From an uncultured Alistipes sp. (GTDB taxonomy: Bacteria > Bacteroidota > Bacteroidia > Bacteroidales > Rikenellaceae), in assembly GCA_944326855.1 (NCBI GenBank), contig CALVFO010000012.1:1-51995 (forward strand): a stretch of 51,995 nt of DNA, in the 5' to 3' direction. The notes below the pieces were generated by a model. That model worked only from the letters and a program-made list of their open reading frames with translations, had not been told where the DNA came from and made no database searches. Below, in pieces: positions 27,761 through 38,096 of this stretch. How positions within the stretch are numbered: position 1 is the stretch's first letter; each line of letters starts with the position of its first letter. A program made the translations under genes and the position numbers.

Positions 27761-28612
27761 ATGATCCGTATCGCGATCCAAACCAAAGGACGACTTAACG
27801 AAGACAGCCTCTCGCTGCTGCGGGAAGCCGGTATCAGTATCGAAGACAGCAAACGCAAACTGCTGACCAAAAGCGACGACTTCCCGGTCGAAGTGCTCTA
27901 CCTGCGCGACGACGACATTCCGCAGGCCGTCAGCATGGGCGTAGCCGATGCCGGCATCGTCGGACTGAACGAAGTGGAAGAAAAGAACTTTCCGGTCGAT
28001 CTGGTCCATCGCCTGGGCTTCGGCAAATGCCGTATTTCGCTGGCTGTACCCAAAAACGTCGACTACACGGGCCTGGAATATTTCAACGGGAAACGCATTG
28101 CCACTTCCTACCCGGTGATTCTGTCGCGCTTTTTCGCCGAAAAGAACATCGACGCCGAAATTCATGAAATCGCCGGTTCGGTGGAAATCGCTCCTTCAGT
28201 GGGAATGGCCGACGCCATTTTCGACATTGTCAGCTCGGGCGGTACGCTGGTGACCAACGGGCTCAAAGAGGTGGAAAAAGTGCTCTTTTCCGAAGCCGTG
28301 CTGATTGCCAACCCGAATCTGAGTCCCGAAAAGCGCCAACTGCTCGAACAGATCTGCTTCCGGTTCAAAGCCATCGAAAGCAGCCGCGGGCTGAAATACG
28401 TACTGATGAACCTGCCCGAAGAAAAGATCTCCGAGGTCACCTCGATTCTGCCCGGCATGAAGAGTCCCACGGTACTGCCGCTGGCCCAGAAAGGTTGGTG
28501 TTCGATCCACGTGGTGATCGCTGAAAAAGAACTCTGGAATAAAATCGAACAACTCAAGGCCATCGGAGCCGAAGACATTCTGGTTCTCGCCCTGGAAAAA
28601 CTGGTACGCTGA
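27761..28612 (+). CDS. hisG: ATP phosphoribosyltransferase (long form)
   Basis: First enzyme of histidine synthesis, joining ATP and PRPP, and the usual site of feedback inhibition. The 283-residue product begins MIRIAIQTKGRLNED and has the PRPP-binding segment (DIVSSGGTLVTNGL). It includes the C-terminal ACT-like regulatory domain (about 215-283) of the self-sufficient long form, so no HisZ is needed. It is the first structural gene after the attenuator; its TGA overlaps the hisD ATG. Confidence 0.97.
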   Translation: MIRIAIQTKGRLNEDSLSLLREAGISIEDSKRKLLTKSDDFPVEVLYLRDDDIPQAVSMGVADAGIVGLNEVEEKNFPVDLVHRLGFGKCRISLAVPKNVDYTGLEYFNGKRIATSYPVILSRFFAEKNIDAEIHEIAGSVEIAPSVGMADAIFDIVSSGGTLVTNGLKEVEKVLFSEAVLIANPNLSPEKRQLLEQICFRFKAIESSRGLKYVLMNLPEEKISEVTSILPGMKSPTVLPLAQKGWCSIHVVIAEKELWNKIEQLKAIGAEDILVLALEKLVR

Positions 28613-29892
28613 TGCAAGTAATCGTCAATCCTGAACCCCGCGACTGGGCTGCGCTGACGGCACGTCCCCAAATGCAGCGGGAAGTCATTACGGAACGGGT
28701 AGCCAACATTCTCAAAGCCGTCCGTACGGAAGGGGACCATGCACTGTTACGCCTGACGGAACAGATCGACGGAATCCGATTGGAAACGACGGTCGTCACC
28801 GCAGACGAAATCGCCGAAGCCTCTCTCCAGATCGATCCGGCCCTCAAAGAGGCCATTGAAATGGCCGCCCGGAATATCCGCCATTTCCACGCCGCCCAAC
28901 GTCCCGCCCCGGTAGAAGTCGAAACCATGCCCGGCGTCCGTTGTCTGCAGCGGGCCGTACCCCTCAACCGGGTGGGGCTCTACATTCCGGGCGGCTCGGC
29001 ACCGCTGTTCTCCACCGTGCTGATGCTGGCCATTCCGGCCCGAATCGCCGGATGCAAAGAGTTGGTGCTGTGTTCTCCTCCCGATAAAACGGGACGCATC
29101 GCTCCGGTGATCCTCTACACCGCCTCGGTGTGCGGGGTCGATCGGATTTTCAAGGCCGGCGGAGCCCAGGCCATTGCCGCCATGGCTTATGGCACGCAGA
29201 GCATTCCCAAGGTCGACAAGATTTTCGGCCCGGGCAACCAATATGTCACCGAAGCCAAACAGCAAATCTCCTCGACCGTAGCCATCGACATGCCGGCCGG
29301 GCCTTCGGAAGTGCTGGTCATGGCGGACGAAACCGCCGTTCCGGCTTTTGTAGCCGCCGACCTGCTCTCCCAAGCGGAACACGGTCCCGACTCGCAAGTC
29401 ATTCTGCTGACCGACACCCGCTCGATGGCCGAACGGGTACAACAAGAGGTGGAAACCCAACTGGCTCAACTGTCCCGTCAATCGACCGCGACCCGGGCAT
29501 TGGATCACAGTCGTCTGATCGTTATGGATGACCGCGACGAGATGATCGCTTTCGCCAACGCCTATGCGGCCGAACACCTCATCATTTCGATGAACGATCC
29601 CTGGAAGGTAGCCGAACGGATCACCGCCGCCGGCAGCGTTTTTATCGGGAACTACAGTCCCGAGAGTGCCGGCGACTACGCCTCGGGCACCAACCATACG
29701 TTGCCCACTTACGGTTGGGCCCGTTCATTCAGCGGGGTGAATCTCGACAGTTTCATGCGCAAGATCACCTACCAGGAACTCTCGCCCGAGGGATTGAAAC
29801 GCTTGGGAGGTACGATTGAAACGATGGCCGCCGCCGAAGGACTCGATGCGCATAAAAATGCGGTCGCCGTACGACTGACCTCCCTCGAATAA
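28612..29892 (+). CDS. hisD: Histidinol dehydrogenase
   Basis: Zinc enzyme that performs the last two oxidations from histidinol to histidine using NAD+. The 426-residue protein shows the GLYIPGGSAPLFSTVLM motif, KIFGPGNQYVTEAK, IDMPAGPSEVLV, and the conserved catalytic EHL region (AEHLIISM). The start ATG shares one base with the hisG stop (TGATG), indicating translational coupling. Confidence 0.97.
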   Translation: MQVIVNPEPRDWAALTARPQMQREVITERVANILKAVRTEGDHALLRLTEQIDGIRLETTVVTADEIAEASLQIDPALKEAIEMAARNIRHFHAAQRPAPVEVETMPGVRCLQRAVPLNRVGLYIPGGSAPLFSTVLMLAIPARIAGCKELVLCSPPDKTGRIAPVILYTASVCGVDRIFKAGGAQAIAAMAYGTQSIPKVDKIFGPGNQYVTEAKQQISSTVAIDMPAGPSEVLVMADETAVPAFVAADLLSQAEHGPDSQVILLTDTRSMAERVQQEVETQLAQLSRQSTATRALDHSRLIVMDDRDEMIAFANAYAAEHLIISMNDPWKVAERITAAGSVFIGNYSPESAGDYASGTNHTLPTYGWARSFSGVNLDSFMRKITYQELSPEGLKRLGGTIETMAAAEGLDAHKNAVAVRLTSLE

Positions 29893-29931
29893 CCCGCCCG
29901 ACCCACAAACCGAAGAAGCACACTGGAAACC

Positions 29932-30963
29932 ATGGATATAAAAGCACTTATGCGGGAGAATATCCGCAACCTGGCCCCCTACTCCACCGCCCGGGACGAA
30001 TACCAGGGGGGCGAGATCGGCATCTTCATCGACGCCAATGAGAACCCTTACGACAACGGCTACAACCGTTACCCCGACCCGCACCAAAAACAGCTCAAAG
30101 CCCGCATTGCCCAGATCAAAGGCATCGAGCCGCAACGCATCTTCATCGGCAACGGCAGCGATGAGCCCATCGACCTGCTGTTCCGGGTTTTCTGCGAGCC
30201 CAAGGTACAAAATGCCGTGGCTATAGCGCCCTCGTACGGGATGTACAAGGTGGCCGCCGCGACCAACGACGTTCCCCTGCGGGAGGTGCAACTGGAAGCC
30301 GATTTTTCGTTAGACGTCGACAAACTGCTGAACGCGACCGACGAAAACACCCGACTGATCTGGATATGCTCACCGAACAATCCCTCGGGCAACCTGTTTC
30401 CGGCCGAAACCGTCGAAAAAATCCTGCGAAATTTCCACGGCATGGTGGTGCTGGACGAAGCCTACATCGATTTTGCCGACCGCCCGGGCTTTTTGAGTCG
30501 GTTGGACGAATTTCCCAATCTGGTCATTCTGCAAACTCTCTCCAAAGCCTGGGGGATGGCGGGACTGCGACTGGGGCTGGCTTTTGCCCGGGAGGAGGTC
30601 ATCGAAACGCTGTCGCGGGTGAAATACCCTTACAACATCAATGTCGTTACTCAAAAGCTGGTACTCGAACGACTCGAAAACCCGATCGACGACCAGGTTC
30701 GGGAAATCGTCTCCGAACGCCGAAAACTCGCCGAAGAGATGACCCGTCTGCCGCTGATCAAAAAAGTCTTTCCCTCGGACGCCAACTTTCTGTTGATCCG
30801 GGTGGACGATCCCCGGGGTGTCTACAACCGACTGATCGAAGCCGGCATCATCGTCCGCGACCGTTCCCGCATCCGGGGCTGCGAAGGCTGCCTGCGGGTT
30901 TCGATCGGCACCCCGGCTGAAAACGAACGTGTACTGGACGTTCTCAAATCCCTCGACGCATGA
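29932..30963 (+). CDS. hisC: Histidinol-phosphate aminotransferase
   Basis: PLP enzyme converting imidazole acetol phosphate to histidinol phosphate. The 343-residue fold-type I aminotransferase shows [17 protein letters not shown] near the N terminus, the CSPNNPSGN segment, [11 protein letters not shown] with the PLP-binding Asp and Tyr, and the lysine motif [14 protein letters not shown]. Its stop overlaps the hisB start by 4 bases (ATGA). Confidence 0.97.
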   Translation: MDIKALMRENIRNLAPYSTARDEYQGGEIGIFIDANENPYDNGYNRYPDPHQKQLKARIAQIKGIEPQRIFIGNGSDEPIDLLFRVFCEPKVQNAVAIAPSYGMYKVAAATNDVPLREVQLEADFSLDVDKLLNATDENTRLIWICSPNNPSGNLFPAETVEKILRNFHGMVVLDEAYIDFADRPGFLSRLDEFPNLVILQTLSKAWGMAGLRLGLAFAREEVIETLSRVKYPYNINVVTQKLVLERLENPIDDQVREIVSERRKLAEEMTRLPLIKKVFPSDANFLLIRVDDPRGVYNRLIEAGIIVRDRSRIRGCEGCLRVSIGTPAENERVLDVLKSLDA

Positions 30964-32087
30964 AAAGATTACTCGTTATAGACCGCGACGGCACGCTGAT
31001 CGTCGAACCGCCTGTCGATTTTCAGGTCGACTCATTGAAAAAACTCGCCTTCGTACCCGGCGCCATCACGGCCATGAGCCGCATCGCCACTTTGGACTTC
31101 GAACTGGTACTGGCTTCGAATCAGGACGGTCTGGGCACCGCCTCGTTTCCGGAAGAGACCTTCTGGCCGGCCCACAACCTGATGCTCAAAACGCTCGAAG
31201 GCGAAGGCGTGCACTTCGACGCCCAGTTGATCGATCCCTCCCTCCCCTCCGAAGGAGCCCCGACCCGCAAACCGGGAACCGGAATGTTTACCCGTTATCT
31301 GAATAATCCGGAATACGATCTGAACGCCTCGTATGTAATCGGCGACCGCCTGACCGATCTGCAACTGGCCCGGAATCTGGGCGCCCGGGGCATCCTGCTC
31401 GCCGACCCCGAAACGGGACGGCAACAGGTGGCGGAAGCAGGACTGGAAGATACCGTTGCCCTGGTCACCGACAGTTGGGATCGGATCTGGCAACTGCTGC
31501 GGGCCGGAGAACGTACCGCCTGCATCGAACGCAAAACCAGCGAAACCGACATCCGCCTGCAACTCGATCTGGACGGAGGTGGAAGATCGTCCATCGACAG
31601 CGGGCTGAAGTTTTTCGACCACATGCTTTCCCAGATTGTTCACCACGCCGGGGTCAGCCTGCAACTGCACGTACGGGGCGACCTCGAAGTGGACGAACAT
31701 CACACCATCGAAGATGTAGCCATCGTGCTGGGAGAAGCCTTCTACAAGGCTCTGGGCAGCAAACTGGGGATTGAACGTTACGGATACAGTCTGCCGATGG
31801 ATGAATGCGACGCCACCGTCACCCTGGATTTCGGGGGACGCATCGATTTTCGCTGGGAGGCTACATTCCACCGGGAACGCGTAGGCGATGTCCCGACCGA
31901 GATGTTCCGGCACTTTTTCAAGAGTTTTGCCGAGGCCGCCCGCTGCAACCTGCATATCACGGCCACGGGCGAAAACGAGCACCACAAGATCGAAGGAATT
32001 TTCAAAGCCTTTTCCCGGGCGATCCGCATGGCCATTGCTCGCAACAGCCTGCATTTCGAATTGCCCAGCAGCAAGGGAATGTTATAA
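30960..32087 (+). CDS. hisB: Bifunctional histidinol-phosphatase / imidazoleglycerol-phosphate dehydratase
   Basis: A 375-residue fusion. Residues 1-165 form a HAD phosphatase with the nucleophile motif IDRDGTL (Asp8, Asp10), a zinc-loop region and the [10 protein letters not shown] motif. Residues from about 180 form the dehydratase with two metal-binding motifs, DEHHTIEDV and NEHHKIEG. The same fusion exists in enterobacteria and many Bacteroidota. A 92-base gap precedes hisH. Confidence 0.96.
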   Translation: MKRLLVIDRDGTLIVEPPVDFQVDSLKKLAFVPGAITAMSRIATLDFELVLASNQDGLGTASFPEETFWPAHNLMLKTLEGEGVHFDAQLIDPSLPSEGAPTRKPGTGMFTRYLNNPEYDLNASYVIGDRLTDLQLARNLGARGILLADPETGRQQVAEAGLEDTVALVTDSWDRIWQLLRAGERTACIERKTSETDIRLQLDLDGGGRSSIDSGLKFFDHMLSQIVHHAGVSLQLHVRGDLEVDEHHTIEDVAIVLGEAFYKALGSKLGIERYGYSLPMDECDATVTLDFGGRIDFRWEATFHRERVGDVPTEMFRHFFKSFAEAARCNLHITATGENEHHKIEGIFKAFSRAIRMAIARNSLHFELPSSKGML

Positions 32088-32179
32088 TTAAGATAAACGG
32101 ATACGCTCTGAGGCTGTAGCGATTGCTGTAAAAGCACACTTCCTCCACAGAGATAAACCCGCACAACAAACCGAACACC

Positions 32180-32761
32180 ATGATAGCAGTCATCGACTAC
32201 GATACCGGCAATCTGCGCTCCGTGGCCAATGCCCTGGGGCGTTTGGGGGCCGAATATACGCTCACCTCCTCCCCGGACGAGATCCGTTCCGCCGACCGGG
32301 TTCTGTTGCCCGGTGTGGGAGAGGCTTCCTCGGCCATGGCCAAGTTGCGCGAACGGGGGCTGGTCGACGTGATCCGCTCGTTGACCCAACCGGTGCTGGG
32401 TATCTGCATCGGGGTTCAGCTGCTTTGCCGCCACAGCGAAGAAAACGACACCGAATGCCTCGGCATCTTTGAAAACGAGGTGCGCCGATTCGACCTTCCG
32501 GGGCTTAAAGTGCCCCATATGGGCTGGAACAGCATCAACGGATTACGTACACCGTTATTCGACGGCATCGATGAAGGGGCTTACGTCTATTACGTGCACT
32601 CTTTTGCCCCGACCCTCAACGCCGACACCATCGCCACCACCGAATATGGCCTTCCGTTCAGTGCCGCCATCGCCCGCGGCAATTTTTTCGGCACGCAGTT
32701 TCATCCCGAAAAAAGCGCTTCGGTCGGGGAACGCCTGCTCCAGAATTTTTTGAAATTATAG
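32180..32761 (+). CDS. hisH: Imidazole glycerol phosphate synthase, glutaminase subunit
   Basis: Class I glutamine amidotransferase that supplies ammonia to HisF. The 193-residue protein has the nucleophile Cys in GICIGVQLL, the oxyanion region VLLPGVGEA, MGWNSI, and the catalytic His-x-Glu in QFHPEKS. Confidence 0.97.
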   Translation: MIAVIDYDTGNLRSVANALGRLGAEYTLTSSPDEIRSADRVLLPGVGEASSAMAKLRERGLVDVIRSLTQPVLGICIGVQLLCRHSEENDTECLGIFENEVRRFDLPGLKVPHMGWNSINGLRTPLFDGIDEGAYVYYVHSFAPTLNADTIATTEYGLPFSAAIARGNFFGTQFHPEKSASVGERLLQNFLKL

Positions 32762-32790
32762 GTTTTCGCCCTCGCAAAGCCTTTCAAGAC

Positions 32791-32822
32791 TTGTCGTGAA
32801 AATCCCGAAATGATTACCTTTG
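32791..32822 (+). promoter_or_regulatory. Possible internal promoter before hisA
   Basis: TTG at 32791-32793 and TACCTTTG at 32815-32822 with a 21-base spacer, in the 80-base gap between hisH and hisA. It could drive hisA-hisF-hisIE independently of attenuation. Confidence 0.6.
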
Positions 32823-32841
32823 TTATTCGACATCAAACGCC

Positions 32842-33576
32842 ATGAACATAGAAATCATTCCTGCCATCGACCTGATCGGAGGTGAATGCGTCCGCCTCAC
32901 CCAAGGGGACTACGCCCGCAAAACCGCCTACTTCCGGGATCCGCTGGAAGCAGCCCTTCGGTATGAGGATGCCGGATTGCACCGCCTGCACCTGGTCGAT
33001 CTGGACGGAGCCAAAGCCTCCCGACCGATGAACCTCGAGGTGTTGCGCCGCATCGCCGAACGCACCTCGCTGAGCATCCAGTACGGTGGAGGCATCAAAA
33101 GTACGGAAGCCCTGGAAAGCGTTTTCAAAGCCGGAGCCGACCGGGCCATCTGCGGAAGCATCGCCGTGCGCGATCCGAAGGCCTTTATCGGCTGGATCGA
33201 ACGCTTCGGAGCGGCCCGCATGATTCTGGGTGCCGACACCCGTGACGGACGGATCGCCATTCACGGATGGACCGAGGCTTCGACCCTTGGGGTCGAAGAG
33301 TTGATCGGCCAATTCCAAGGGGCCGGTCTGACTCAGGTTATCTGTACCGACATCGCCAAAGACGGCATGCTGCAAGGCCCCACCGAAACGCTGTATACCT
33401 CCCTGCAAAGCCAGTTTCCGCAGATCGACATCACGGTCAGCGGTGGAATCAGCTCCTGGGACGACATTCAGCGTCTCGACGCCCTGGGACTGCGCAGTGT
33501 CATTGTCGGCAAGGCCCTCTACGAAGGCCGCATCACCATGGATCAACTCAAAAACGAATATGCCGACCGGGCCTGA
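32842..33576 (+). CDS. hisA: ProFAR isomerase
   Basis: The 244-residue TIM barrel isomerises ProFAR to PRFAR. It opens with the catalytic-Asp motif [15 protein letters not shown], and has [14 protein letters not shown], the second catalytic Asp in [13 protein letters not shown] and the phosphate-binding VSGGISSW. Confidence 0.97.
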   Translation: MNIEIIPAIDLIGGECVRLTQGDYARKTAYFRDPLEAALRYEDAGLHRLHLVDLDGAKASRPMNLEVLRRIAERTSLSIQYGGGIKSTEALESVFKAGADRAICGSIAVRDPKAFIGWIERFGAARMILGADTRDGRIAIHGWTEASTLGVEELIGQFQGAGLTQVICTDIAKDGMLQGPTETLYTSLQSQFPQIDITVSGGISSWDDIQRLDALGLRSVIVGKALYEGRITMDQLKNEYADRA

Positions 33577-33602
33577 CCCGATCGCCACAGTCACTGCCGG
33601 AT

Positions 33603-34358
33603 ATGCTTGCCAAACGAATCATACCCTGCCTCGATATCAAAGACGGCCAGACGGTCAAGGGAATCAATTTTCTGGGTCTGCGCGAAGTGGGAGACCCGGT
33701 CGATCTGGGACGCCTCTACGCCCAACAAGGGGCCGACGAACTGGTTTATCTGGACATCAGCGCCACGTTCGAAGGGCGCCGCACCTTTGCGGAACTGGTT
33801 ACCCGCATCGCCGAAAACATCAACATTCCGTTCACCGTCGGCGGAGGCATCGCCTCGGTGGACGATGCCGGACGGCTGTTGGGGGCCGGAGCCGACAAGG
33901 TGACGGTCAACAGTGCCGCCGTACGCAACCCTCAACTCATCAGTGACATCGCCTCGAAATACGGCAACCAGTTTGTCGTCGTGGCCATCGACGCCAAGCA
34001 GGTGGATGGACAGTGGCGGGTCACCACCCACGGCGGACGCAAATTCTCCGATCGGGAGCTTTTCAGTTGGGCCCGCGAAGCGCAGGAACGGGGTGCCGGA
34101 GAAATTCTGTTCACCTCGATGGACCATGACGGCACCAAAAACGGTTATCCCTGTGACACATTTGCCCGATTGAGCGAGATGCTCTCGATTCCGATCATCG
34201 CTTCGGGCGGAGCCGGCACCATCCAGCACATCGCCGATGTACTTACCCGGGGCAAAGCCGATGCTGCCCTGGCCGCCAGCATTTTCCATTATGGGGAGAT
34301 TCCGATCCCCACGCTGAAGGCGGCTCTTCACCAAGCCAATATACCGATACGATTATGA
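33603..34358 (+). CDS. hisF: Imidazole glycerol phosphate synthase, cyclase subunit
   Basis: The 251-residue TIM barrel partner of HisH makes imidazole glycerol phosphate and AICAR. Motifs include [56 protein letters not shown] and the phosphate-binding IASGGAG. The frame is open further upstream, but the ATG at 33603, 26 bases after hisA, gives the family start. Its stop overlaps hisIE by 4 bases. Confidence 0.97.
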   Translation: MLAKRIIPCLDIKDGQTVKGINFLGLREVGDPVDLGRLYAQQGADELVYLDISATFEGRRTFAELVTRIAENINIPFTVGGGIASVDDAGRLLGAGADKVTVNSAAVRNPQLISDIASKYGNQFVVVAIDAKQVDGQWRVTTHGGRKFSDRELFSWAREAQERGAGEILFTSMDHDGTKNGYPCDTFARLSEMLSIPIIASGGAGTIQHIADVLTRGKADAALAASIFHYGEIPIPTLKAALHQANIPIRL

Positions 34359-34957
34359 TACAGTTTTCAGAATTAGACACCCAGAAAAACGCCGACGGGC
34401 TGATTCCGGCCATTATTCAAGACGACCGCACCCGCCAGGTACTCATGCTCGGCTATATGAACGCCGAAGCCTATGAAAAAACCGTAGCCGAAGGCCGCGT
34501 CACCTTTTACAGCCGCACCAAAGGCCGTCTGTGGACCAAAGGCGAAACAAGTGGTAACTTTTTGACGGTCAGAAGCATCGCCAAAGACTGCGACAACGAC
34601 ACCCTGCTGATTCGGGTCGAACCGGCCGGTCCCGTTTGCCACACCGGCAGCCACAGCTGTTTCGGCGGCCGCCTCAACGAAGGTTTCATCGGCACCCTGC
34701 AGGAGGTCATTCAACAACGCCACCGCGACATGCCCGAAGGGTCCTATACCACCAAACTGTTCACCAAAGGCGTCAAGAAGATTGCTCAGAAAGTAGGCGA
34801 AGAAGCCGTGGAAACCGTGATCGAAGCGGTGGACAACAACAATCCCGACCTGGTATACGAAGCCTCCGATTTGATTTATCACTTGCTGGTGCTGCTCGAA
34901 AACCAAGGACTTTCAATCAAAGACCTGGAAGAAGAACTGGCCCGGCGTCACAAATAA
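34355..34957 (+). CDS. hisI: Phosphoribosyl-AMP cyclohydrolase / phosphoribosyl-ATP pyrophosphatase
   Basis: A 200-residue HisIE fusion for the second and third steps of the pathway. The N-terminal cyclohydrolase (1-110) has the metal ligands in KDCDNDTLL and a CHTGSHSCF segment; the C-terminal pyrophosphatase (about 112-200) has [18 protein letters not shown] with the acidic Mg-binding helix. It is the last his gene, and overlaps hisF (ATGA). Confidence 0.97.
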   Translation: MIQFSELDTQKNADGLIPAIIQDDRTRQVLMLGYMNAEAYEKTVAEGRVTFYSRTKGRLWTKGETSGNFLTVRSIAKDCDNDTLLIRVEPAGPVCHTGSHSCFGGRLNEGFIGTLQEVIQQRHRDMPEGSYTTKLFTKGVKKIAQKVGEEAVETVIEAVDNNNPDLVYEASDLIYHLLVLLENQGLSIKDLEEELARRHK

Positions 34958-35027
34958 ATTGCGGGAACGGGGCGTTGAATGTAAGATTCGATACCCCGAC
35001 CCGACTAACCGACCTAAACGAACCCTC

Positions 35028-35471
35028 ATGACAGACAACAAAAAAATCGGCATCGCCAGTGACCATGCCGGCTATGAACTCAAAGAATTTCTGATCGGCT
35101 ATCTGGGAGCCAAAGGCTTCGATGTCCACGATTTCGGCACCGACAGCCCCGAAAGTACCGACTATCCCGATTACGCCCACCCGTTGGCCACGGCGATCGA
35201 ACAAGGCGAATTGCCCCGTGGACTGGCCATGTGCGGCAGCGGAAACGGCATCAACATGACCCTCAACAAACATCAGGGCATTCGTTCGGCTTTGTGTTGG
35301 ACCCCGGAGATTGCCTCTTTGGCTCGGGCTCACAACGACGCCAATGTATGTACGCTGCCGGCCCGCTACCTCACCAACGACGAGGCGATTCAGATTGTGG
35401 AAGAGTTTCTGAACACCCCCTTCGAAGGCGGTCGCCACCAACGCCGTATCGAAAAGATTCCGGTTCGCTAA
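35028..35471 (+). CDS. rpiB: Ribose-5-phosphate isomerase B
   Basis: A 147-residue isomerase interconverting ribose-5-phosphate and ribulose-5-phosphate, which supplies PRPP for the first step of histidine synthesis. It shows IGIASDHAGYELK, the active-site Cys in MCGSGNGINM, and ARAHNDANV. The ATG at 35028 fits the family start; upstream open codons are rejected. It follows hisIE by 70 bases and may be read from the his transcript. Confidence 0.95.
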   Translation: MTDNKKIGIASDHAGYELKEFLIGYLGAKGFDVHDFGTDSPESTDYPDYAHPLATAIEQGELPRGLAMCGSGNGINMTLNKHQGIRSALCWTPEIASLARAHNDANVCTLPARYLTNDEAIQIVEEFLNTPFEGGRHQRRIEKIPVR

Positions 35472-35536
35472 CCGGCTTTCCGAAACGACTTCGGATGCAG
35501 CACTTTTCAAAGACGCCTTTCTCCGAACATCGGTCT

Positions 35537-36322
35537 ATGAAACGGTTCATCCTGACAGGAATTTTGGGATTGGTTCTGGGGTTGTTTGCCGGATGCGCCT
35601 CACGGTCGACGGGGTTCAGTAAGCCCGTACAAAAACAGGTCGCCCACATCGAGCGTTTCCGTCGGGAAAGCCTCCGGAATCATCCTCCGATTCGGACCGA
35701 GGCGGAACAACGATTTGCCCGTACCCCGCTCATTCATCCCGATGCGCTGTACGCACAGCAATACGACTCGCTGGCCCCATACTTTATGGGAGAAGTCGGC
35801 TTTGATACCTATTGCGTTTGGTACGCCGCATTCGCGAGAACCCGACATCGGGGCAGCGCTTTCCGACAAGAACGCGATACGCTGTATGAAATTTTTTACT
35901 CGATCAACGATCTGCTAAAAAATCTTTCCGGCAACGGAACGATATTCCTGCATGCGAGCTATCGTATTCCGGCCTATACGGAGTACTACCTCGATCGGTT
36001 TCGGCAATCAAGTCCAGACACACGACAGGATACCGTGTTACAAGATACACGTACGTCTCTGCGGCAACTTTGTGAGTTCTACCGTTTTGAAGAGGATTCG
36101 GAGCAGGCACCTCTCGCTCGACAAATCGACATGAACAAACGTCTGGCATCCATCGAGGCCTTACTGACGAATCAGAAATATCGGTACGCCCTTCTGGAAT
36201 ATATACGCTCTCTGGAGACAATAGCAGAAACGTCGGATGGAACGGTGGAGGGAAGCCCCCATGCACCAGAACCCAACACGGAGACAGAGCCTGTCATCGA
36301 GACCGACGAACAAACTCTTTAA
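35537..36322 (+). CDS. Lipoprotein of unknown function
   Basis: A 261-residue protein with a clear lipobox (LGLFAGC, Cys at about 20). The mature part is charged, probably helical, with many Arg, Gln and Tyr residues, and ends in an acidic Pro/Glu/Thr-rich tail. I do not recognise the family. It lies between rpiB and an amidohydrolase gene on the same strand, with 65- and 80-base gaps. Confidence 0.7.
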   Translation: MKRFILTGILGLVLGLFAGCASRSTGFSKPVQKQVAHIERFRRESLRNHPPIRTEAEQRFARTPLIHPDALYAQQYDSLAPYFMGEVGFDTYCVWYAAFARTRHRGSAFRQERDTLYEIFYSINDLLKNLSGNGTIFLHASYRIPAYTEYYLDRFRQSSPDTRQDTVLQDTRTSLRQLCEFYRFEEDSEQAPLARQIDMNKRLASIEALLTNQKYRYALLEYIRSLETIAETSDGTVEGSPHAPEPNTETEPVIETDEQTL

Positions 36323-36402
36323 CGGAATACAGTCTGTTGTGTAAGGCTTTCTTCCGGTTCCGCCACAGGCTTCAACAAGCATTAAAAACATTACCCAAAA
36401 TC

Positions 36403-37731
36403 ATGCATATACTGATTGTCGGGGCTACGGTCCTGCCCATGACGGCCTCTTCGGCCGATTCCACAAAATATTATACCGGAACGGTAGGAATTTCCGATGG
36501 ACGGATCGTTTTCGTCGGTCCGACAGAAGCCGTTCGGGAGGACGAGTCGCACTTCCGGCAAACGCATCCCGACGATCTGATCATATTGGACGGCAAGGAT
36601 CAGCTGCTGATGCCGGGGCTGATCAACCTGCATAACCACGTTTCGATGACCTTGTTGCGGGGTTACGCCGACGATATGGCTCTGATGCCCTGGCTGACCG
36701 AAAAAATCTGGCCGTTCGAGGCCAAAATGACGGCCGAAGAGATCTATTGGGGTGCCCGATTGGGTATCGCCGAGATGTTGCTGGGGGGAACGACAACGTT
36801 TGTCGACATGTATTGGCACGCCGACGAAGTGATTCGGGCCGCCCGGGAGAGCGGCATCCGGGGGGTGATCTGTCCCACCTTCGTAGGCAGCAACTACGAC
36901 ACGTTCGAACAGGAGGCACTACGCATTCTCCAGGACCCGACGCTGAAGAACGATCCTCGGATCCGGGTTCGTCTCGCCCCTCATGCGCCCTACACCTGCC
37001 CGCCCGACACCCTGCGCAAAGCCATGTCTCTGTGCGAACGATTCGGAGTCGGTATCCATACCCACGTCAGTGAAACCCAAGACGAACAACGTATGATCCG
37101 CGAGACATACGGGAAAACCCCGGCAGAACATCTGCGCGATGTAGGGCTGTTCGAATATCCGACCTTGGCGGCCCATTGCGTCTACCTCAGCGAATCCGAT
37201 CTGGAGATTTTCAGCCGCTACAACGTTGCGATCGCCCACAACCCGCACAGCAACATGAAACTCGCCAGCGGCATTGCACCCGTAACCCGTATGCGGGCAC
37301 ACGGTCTGGCCGTCGGCTTCGGAACCGACGGTCCCTCGTCCAACAACGATCTGGACATGTGGGAAGAGATGCGCACGGGATCGCTTTTGCAGAAAGTTTC
37401 CACCGGCGATCCGTGTGCCCTGTCGGCCTATGAGACCCTGCAAATGGCCACGGTTGACGGGGCCCGGGCGATCGGTATGGAGGGAGAACTGGGCATCATC
37501 GCACCCGGAGCCCGGGCCGACCTGTTGCTGATCGACACCCGCCGGGCACATCTGACCCCCTGTCACGACTGGATCGCCAACCTGGCTTACAGTGCCAAAG
37601 CCTCGGATGTCGACACGGTGATCGTCGAGGGACGCATCCTGGTACAAGACGGTTCGCTGTGCGGAACCGACCTGACCAAACTGCGGGAAGAAGCCTCCCG
37701 ATGCGTCACATCCATCGAATCACGCCTATAA
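36403..37731 (+). CDS. mtaD: Amidohydrolase, MTA/SAH deaminase-like
   Basis: A 442-residue metal-dependent hydrolase of the amidohydrolase superfamily, closest in motif pattern to 5-methylthioadenosine / S-adenosylhomocysteine deaminases and related chlorohydrolases. Metal ligands: the first His pair in GLINLHNHVSM, a His in THVSETQDE, a His in AAHCVYLS, and the Asp in FGTDGPSSNNDLDMW. The likely role is deamination of a purine-containing nucleoside in methyl-group recycling; guanine or other amidohydrolase activity cannot be excluded. Confidence 0.85.
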   Translation: MHILIVGATVLPMTASSADSTKYYTGTVGISDGRIVFVGPTEAVREDESHFRQTHPDDLIILDGKDQLLMPGLINLHNHVSMTLLRGYADDMALMPWLTEKIWPFEAKMTAEEIYWGARLGIAEMLLGGTTTFVDMYWHADEVIRAARESGIRGVICPTFVGSNYDTFEQEALRILQDPTLKNDPRIRVRLAPHAPYTCPPDTLRKAMSLCERFGVGIHTHVSETQDEQRMIRETYGKTPAEHLRDVGLFEYPTLAAHCVYLSESDLEIFSRYNVAIAHNPHSNMKLASGIAPVTRMRAHGLAVGFGTDGPSSNNDLDMWEEMRTGSLLQKVSTGDPCALSAYETLQMATVDGARAIGMEGELGIIAPGARADLLLIDTRRAHLTPCHDWIANLAYSAKASDVDTVIVEGRILVQDGSLCGTDLTKLREEASRCVTSIESRL

Positions 37732-38096
37732 TCGCAGCGCACGGCCCCGGCCGGATCCCACGTACCGCTGATCTGGACAGCGACACATCGGACGCCCGAT
37801 TTTCGTCCGACGACCCTGCGCGTAAAACCCCGTCCGAGTTTTTCCCGGACGTTTTATCGAAAGTTCCGGCCAGGCAACGGAGCGGAGAAAATCGCCCTTC
37901 TCCCACCGAAAACAGACAAGACCCGACCTCTCTTTGGGCACAAAGGTCTGTTCGAACGTCGAAAATCGTTTGTGCCGTTCTCTTCGTTCGTCTATCGCCT
38001 CATTTTGTAAAAGATATCCCGTCAGGAACATCCTGACGGGATATCTCATAAATTCCCGAGCGTGATTTTCACTCGCTGAATCCGGCCGTGGAATCT
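37732..38096. other. Convergent intergenic region
   Basis: These 365 bases separate mtaD from the end of the ubiquitin/type VI-like cluster. They contain a perfect 16-bp hairpin near the right end and nothing else that I recognise. Confidence 0.6.
38012..38046 (-). terminator. Terminator of the ubiquitin/type VI-like cluster
   Basis: A perfect 16-bp inverted repeat (38012-38027 with 38031-38046) with a 3-base loop. On the minus strand the stem runs into TCTTTT, making it a probable terminator for the cluster 50 bases upstream; it may also stop mtaD transcripts. Confidence 0.8.
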
